Shown here in pieces: positions 5,432-5,639 of a DNA stretch of 5,639 nucleotides (positions are counted from its first letter, which is position 1; each line of letters starts with the position of its first letter). The DNA comes from Chloroflexota bacterium. GTDB lineage: Bacteria > Chloroflexota > Limnocylindria > Limnocylindrales > CSP1-4. The position numbers and the translations under genes are program-made. Where the stretch lies: positions 1 through 5,639 of the forward strand of contig JAJYNP010000063.1 of assembly GCA_021786265.1 (NCBI GenBank), in the 5' to 3' direction. The notes under the pieces were generated by a model, which did not search any database, was not told the DNA's origin, and saw only the letters and a list, made by a program, of their open reading frames with translations.

Positions 5432-5461
5432 GATGGTATCCATCATCTGGCGACACCAGAT
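5432..5461. terminator. Two back-to-back small hairpins between convergent frames
   Basis: GATGG (5432-5436) and CCATC (5440-5444) flank TAT; directly after, ATCTGG (5445-5450) and CCAGAT (5456-5461) flank CGACA. They sit between the plus-strand frame ending at 5419 and the minus-strand frame ending at 5479, where a bidirectional terminator would be expected. The stems are short and no T-run is present, so this is weak. Confidence 0.25.
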
Positions 5462-5478
5462 CGAGAGCATCTTTGCGC

Positions 5479-5639
5479 TCAACGTGCATCGATCCCGTGT
5501 GCGACATCGTAGGTGTCCGCGAAGTCGTCGGCCTCCATGTCCGACATCAGGCTCCGCCTGTAGAAGTCCCACAGCCTGCGCAACGGCTCGCCTTGCTCGG
5601 CGGTCGGCCCGAGGAGCTCGCGGATCGCGTCGCGCAGGA
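5479..5639 (-). pseudogene. Truncated type ISP / Eco57I-like R-M methylase fragment (5' end outside window)
   Basis: The minus-strand frame enters from the right edge and gives 52 residues before TGA (5481-5479). It reads LRDAIRELLG...LRRLWDFYRRSLMSDMEADDFADTYDVAHGIDAR. From family knowledge, type ISP and related single-chain restriction-modification proteins have a helical stretch ending D-x-x-x-FAD-x-YAQT-x-AYGL-x-AAR just before the methylase core; the FYRRSLMSDMEADDFADTY segment matches that pattern well. Here the YAQT block is replaced by YDVAHGIDAR and a stop, so roughly the whole methylase core and C-terminal part are missing. A shifted frame continues with VERKDALDLVSP (about 5483-5448), which resembles the next conserved block (TRRNAL-DL-P). 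That points to a small deletion with frameshift and then decay. As intact type ISP proteins exceed 1000 residues, this is probably a pseudogene; the assignment rests on remembered motifs. Confidence 0.5.

Noticed and set aside
1..5639. tRNA, rRNA, transposase or integrase genes
   Set aside because: I looked on both strands and saw no cloverleaf, rRNA-like or DDE/tyrosine recombinase sequence; the HTH-like end of the 365-aa protein lacks any recombinase catalytic domain.

Overview
The window is a GC-rich stretch with strong G/C preference at third codon positions and several GTG starts. It fits a high-GC bacterium such as an Actinomycetota or Chloroflexota lineage; the sequence alone does not settle which. 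It opens in the 3' end of a core metabolic gene, the adenosylcobalamin-dependent (class II) ribonucleotide reductase nrdJ, recognised by its cysteine-rich C-terminal tail. What follows looks like an accessory, defence-type region installed next to that housekeeping gene.

Layout: (1) nrdJ 3' end, 1-335 (+). (2) A 45-aa lysine-rich protein, 378-515 (+), with a good ribosome binding site, followed by a perfect 11-bp hairpin (531-555). (3) A probable restriction-modification pair, 589-2280 (+): a beta-class amino DNA methyltransferase with TSPPY preceding a DPFTGTG SAM-binding loop, and, 3 nt downstream, a 236-aa protein with an ExK signature that is the candidate cognate endonuclease. (4) A gap of about 370 bp without a convincing gene (2281-2649), holding operator-like dyads and a 19-bp tandem repeat. 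(5) A second two-gene unit, 2650-4898 (+): a PIN-domain nuclease fused to two membrane segments and a C-terminal winged-helix-like domain, overlapping by one base a 365-aa protein of unknown family with a helix-turn-helix-like C-terminus. (6) A gap with two overlapping inverted repeats in A-B-A'-B' order (4912-4952), a doubtful 143-aa ORF ending in a hydrophobic segment (4988-5419) and paired small hairpins. (7) At the right edge, on the minus strand, a short coding piece (5479-5639) resembling the stretch just before the methylase core of type ISP / Eco57I-like restriction-modification proteins. It stops where the conserved YAQT... block should continue, so it is probably a broken gene.

Working together: the methyltransferase would protect host DNA from the neighbouring nuclease. 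The PIN/unknown pair is translationally coupled and has its own possible control region. It reads as a membrane-anchored RNase-type effector with a partner, but that role is inferred from context and domain layout. The two restriction-modification traces flanking the PIN pair make it the best candidate here for an undescribed defence module.
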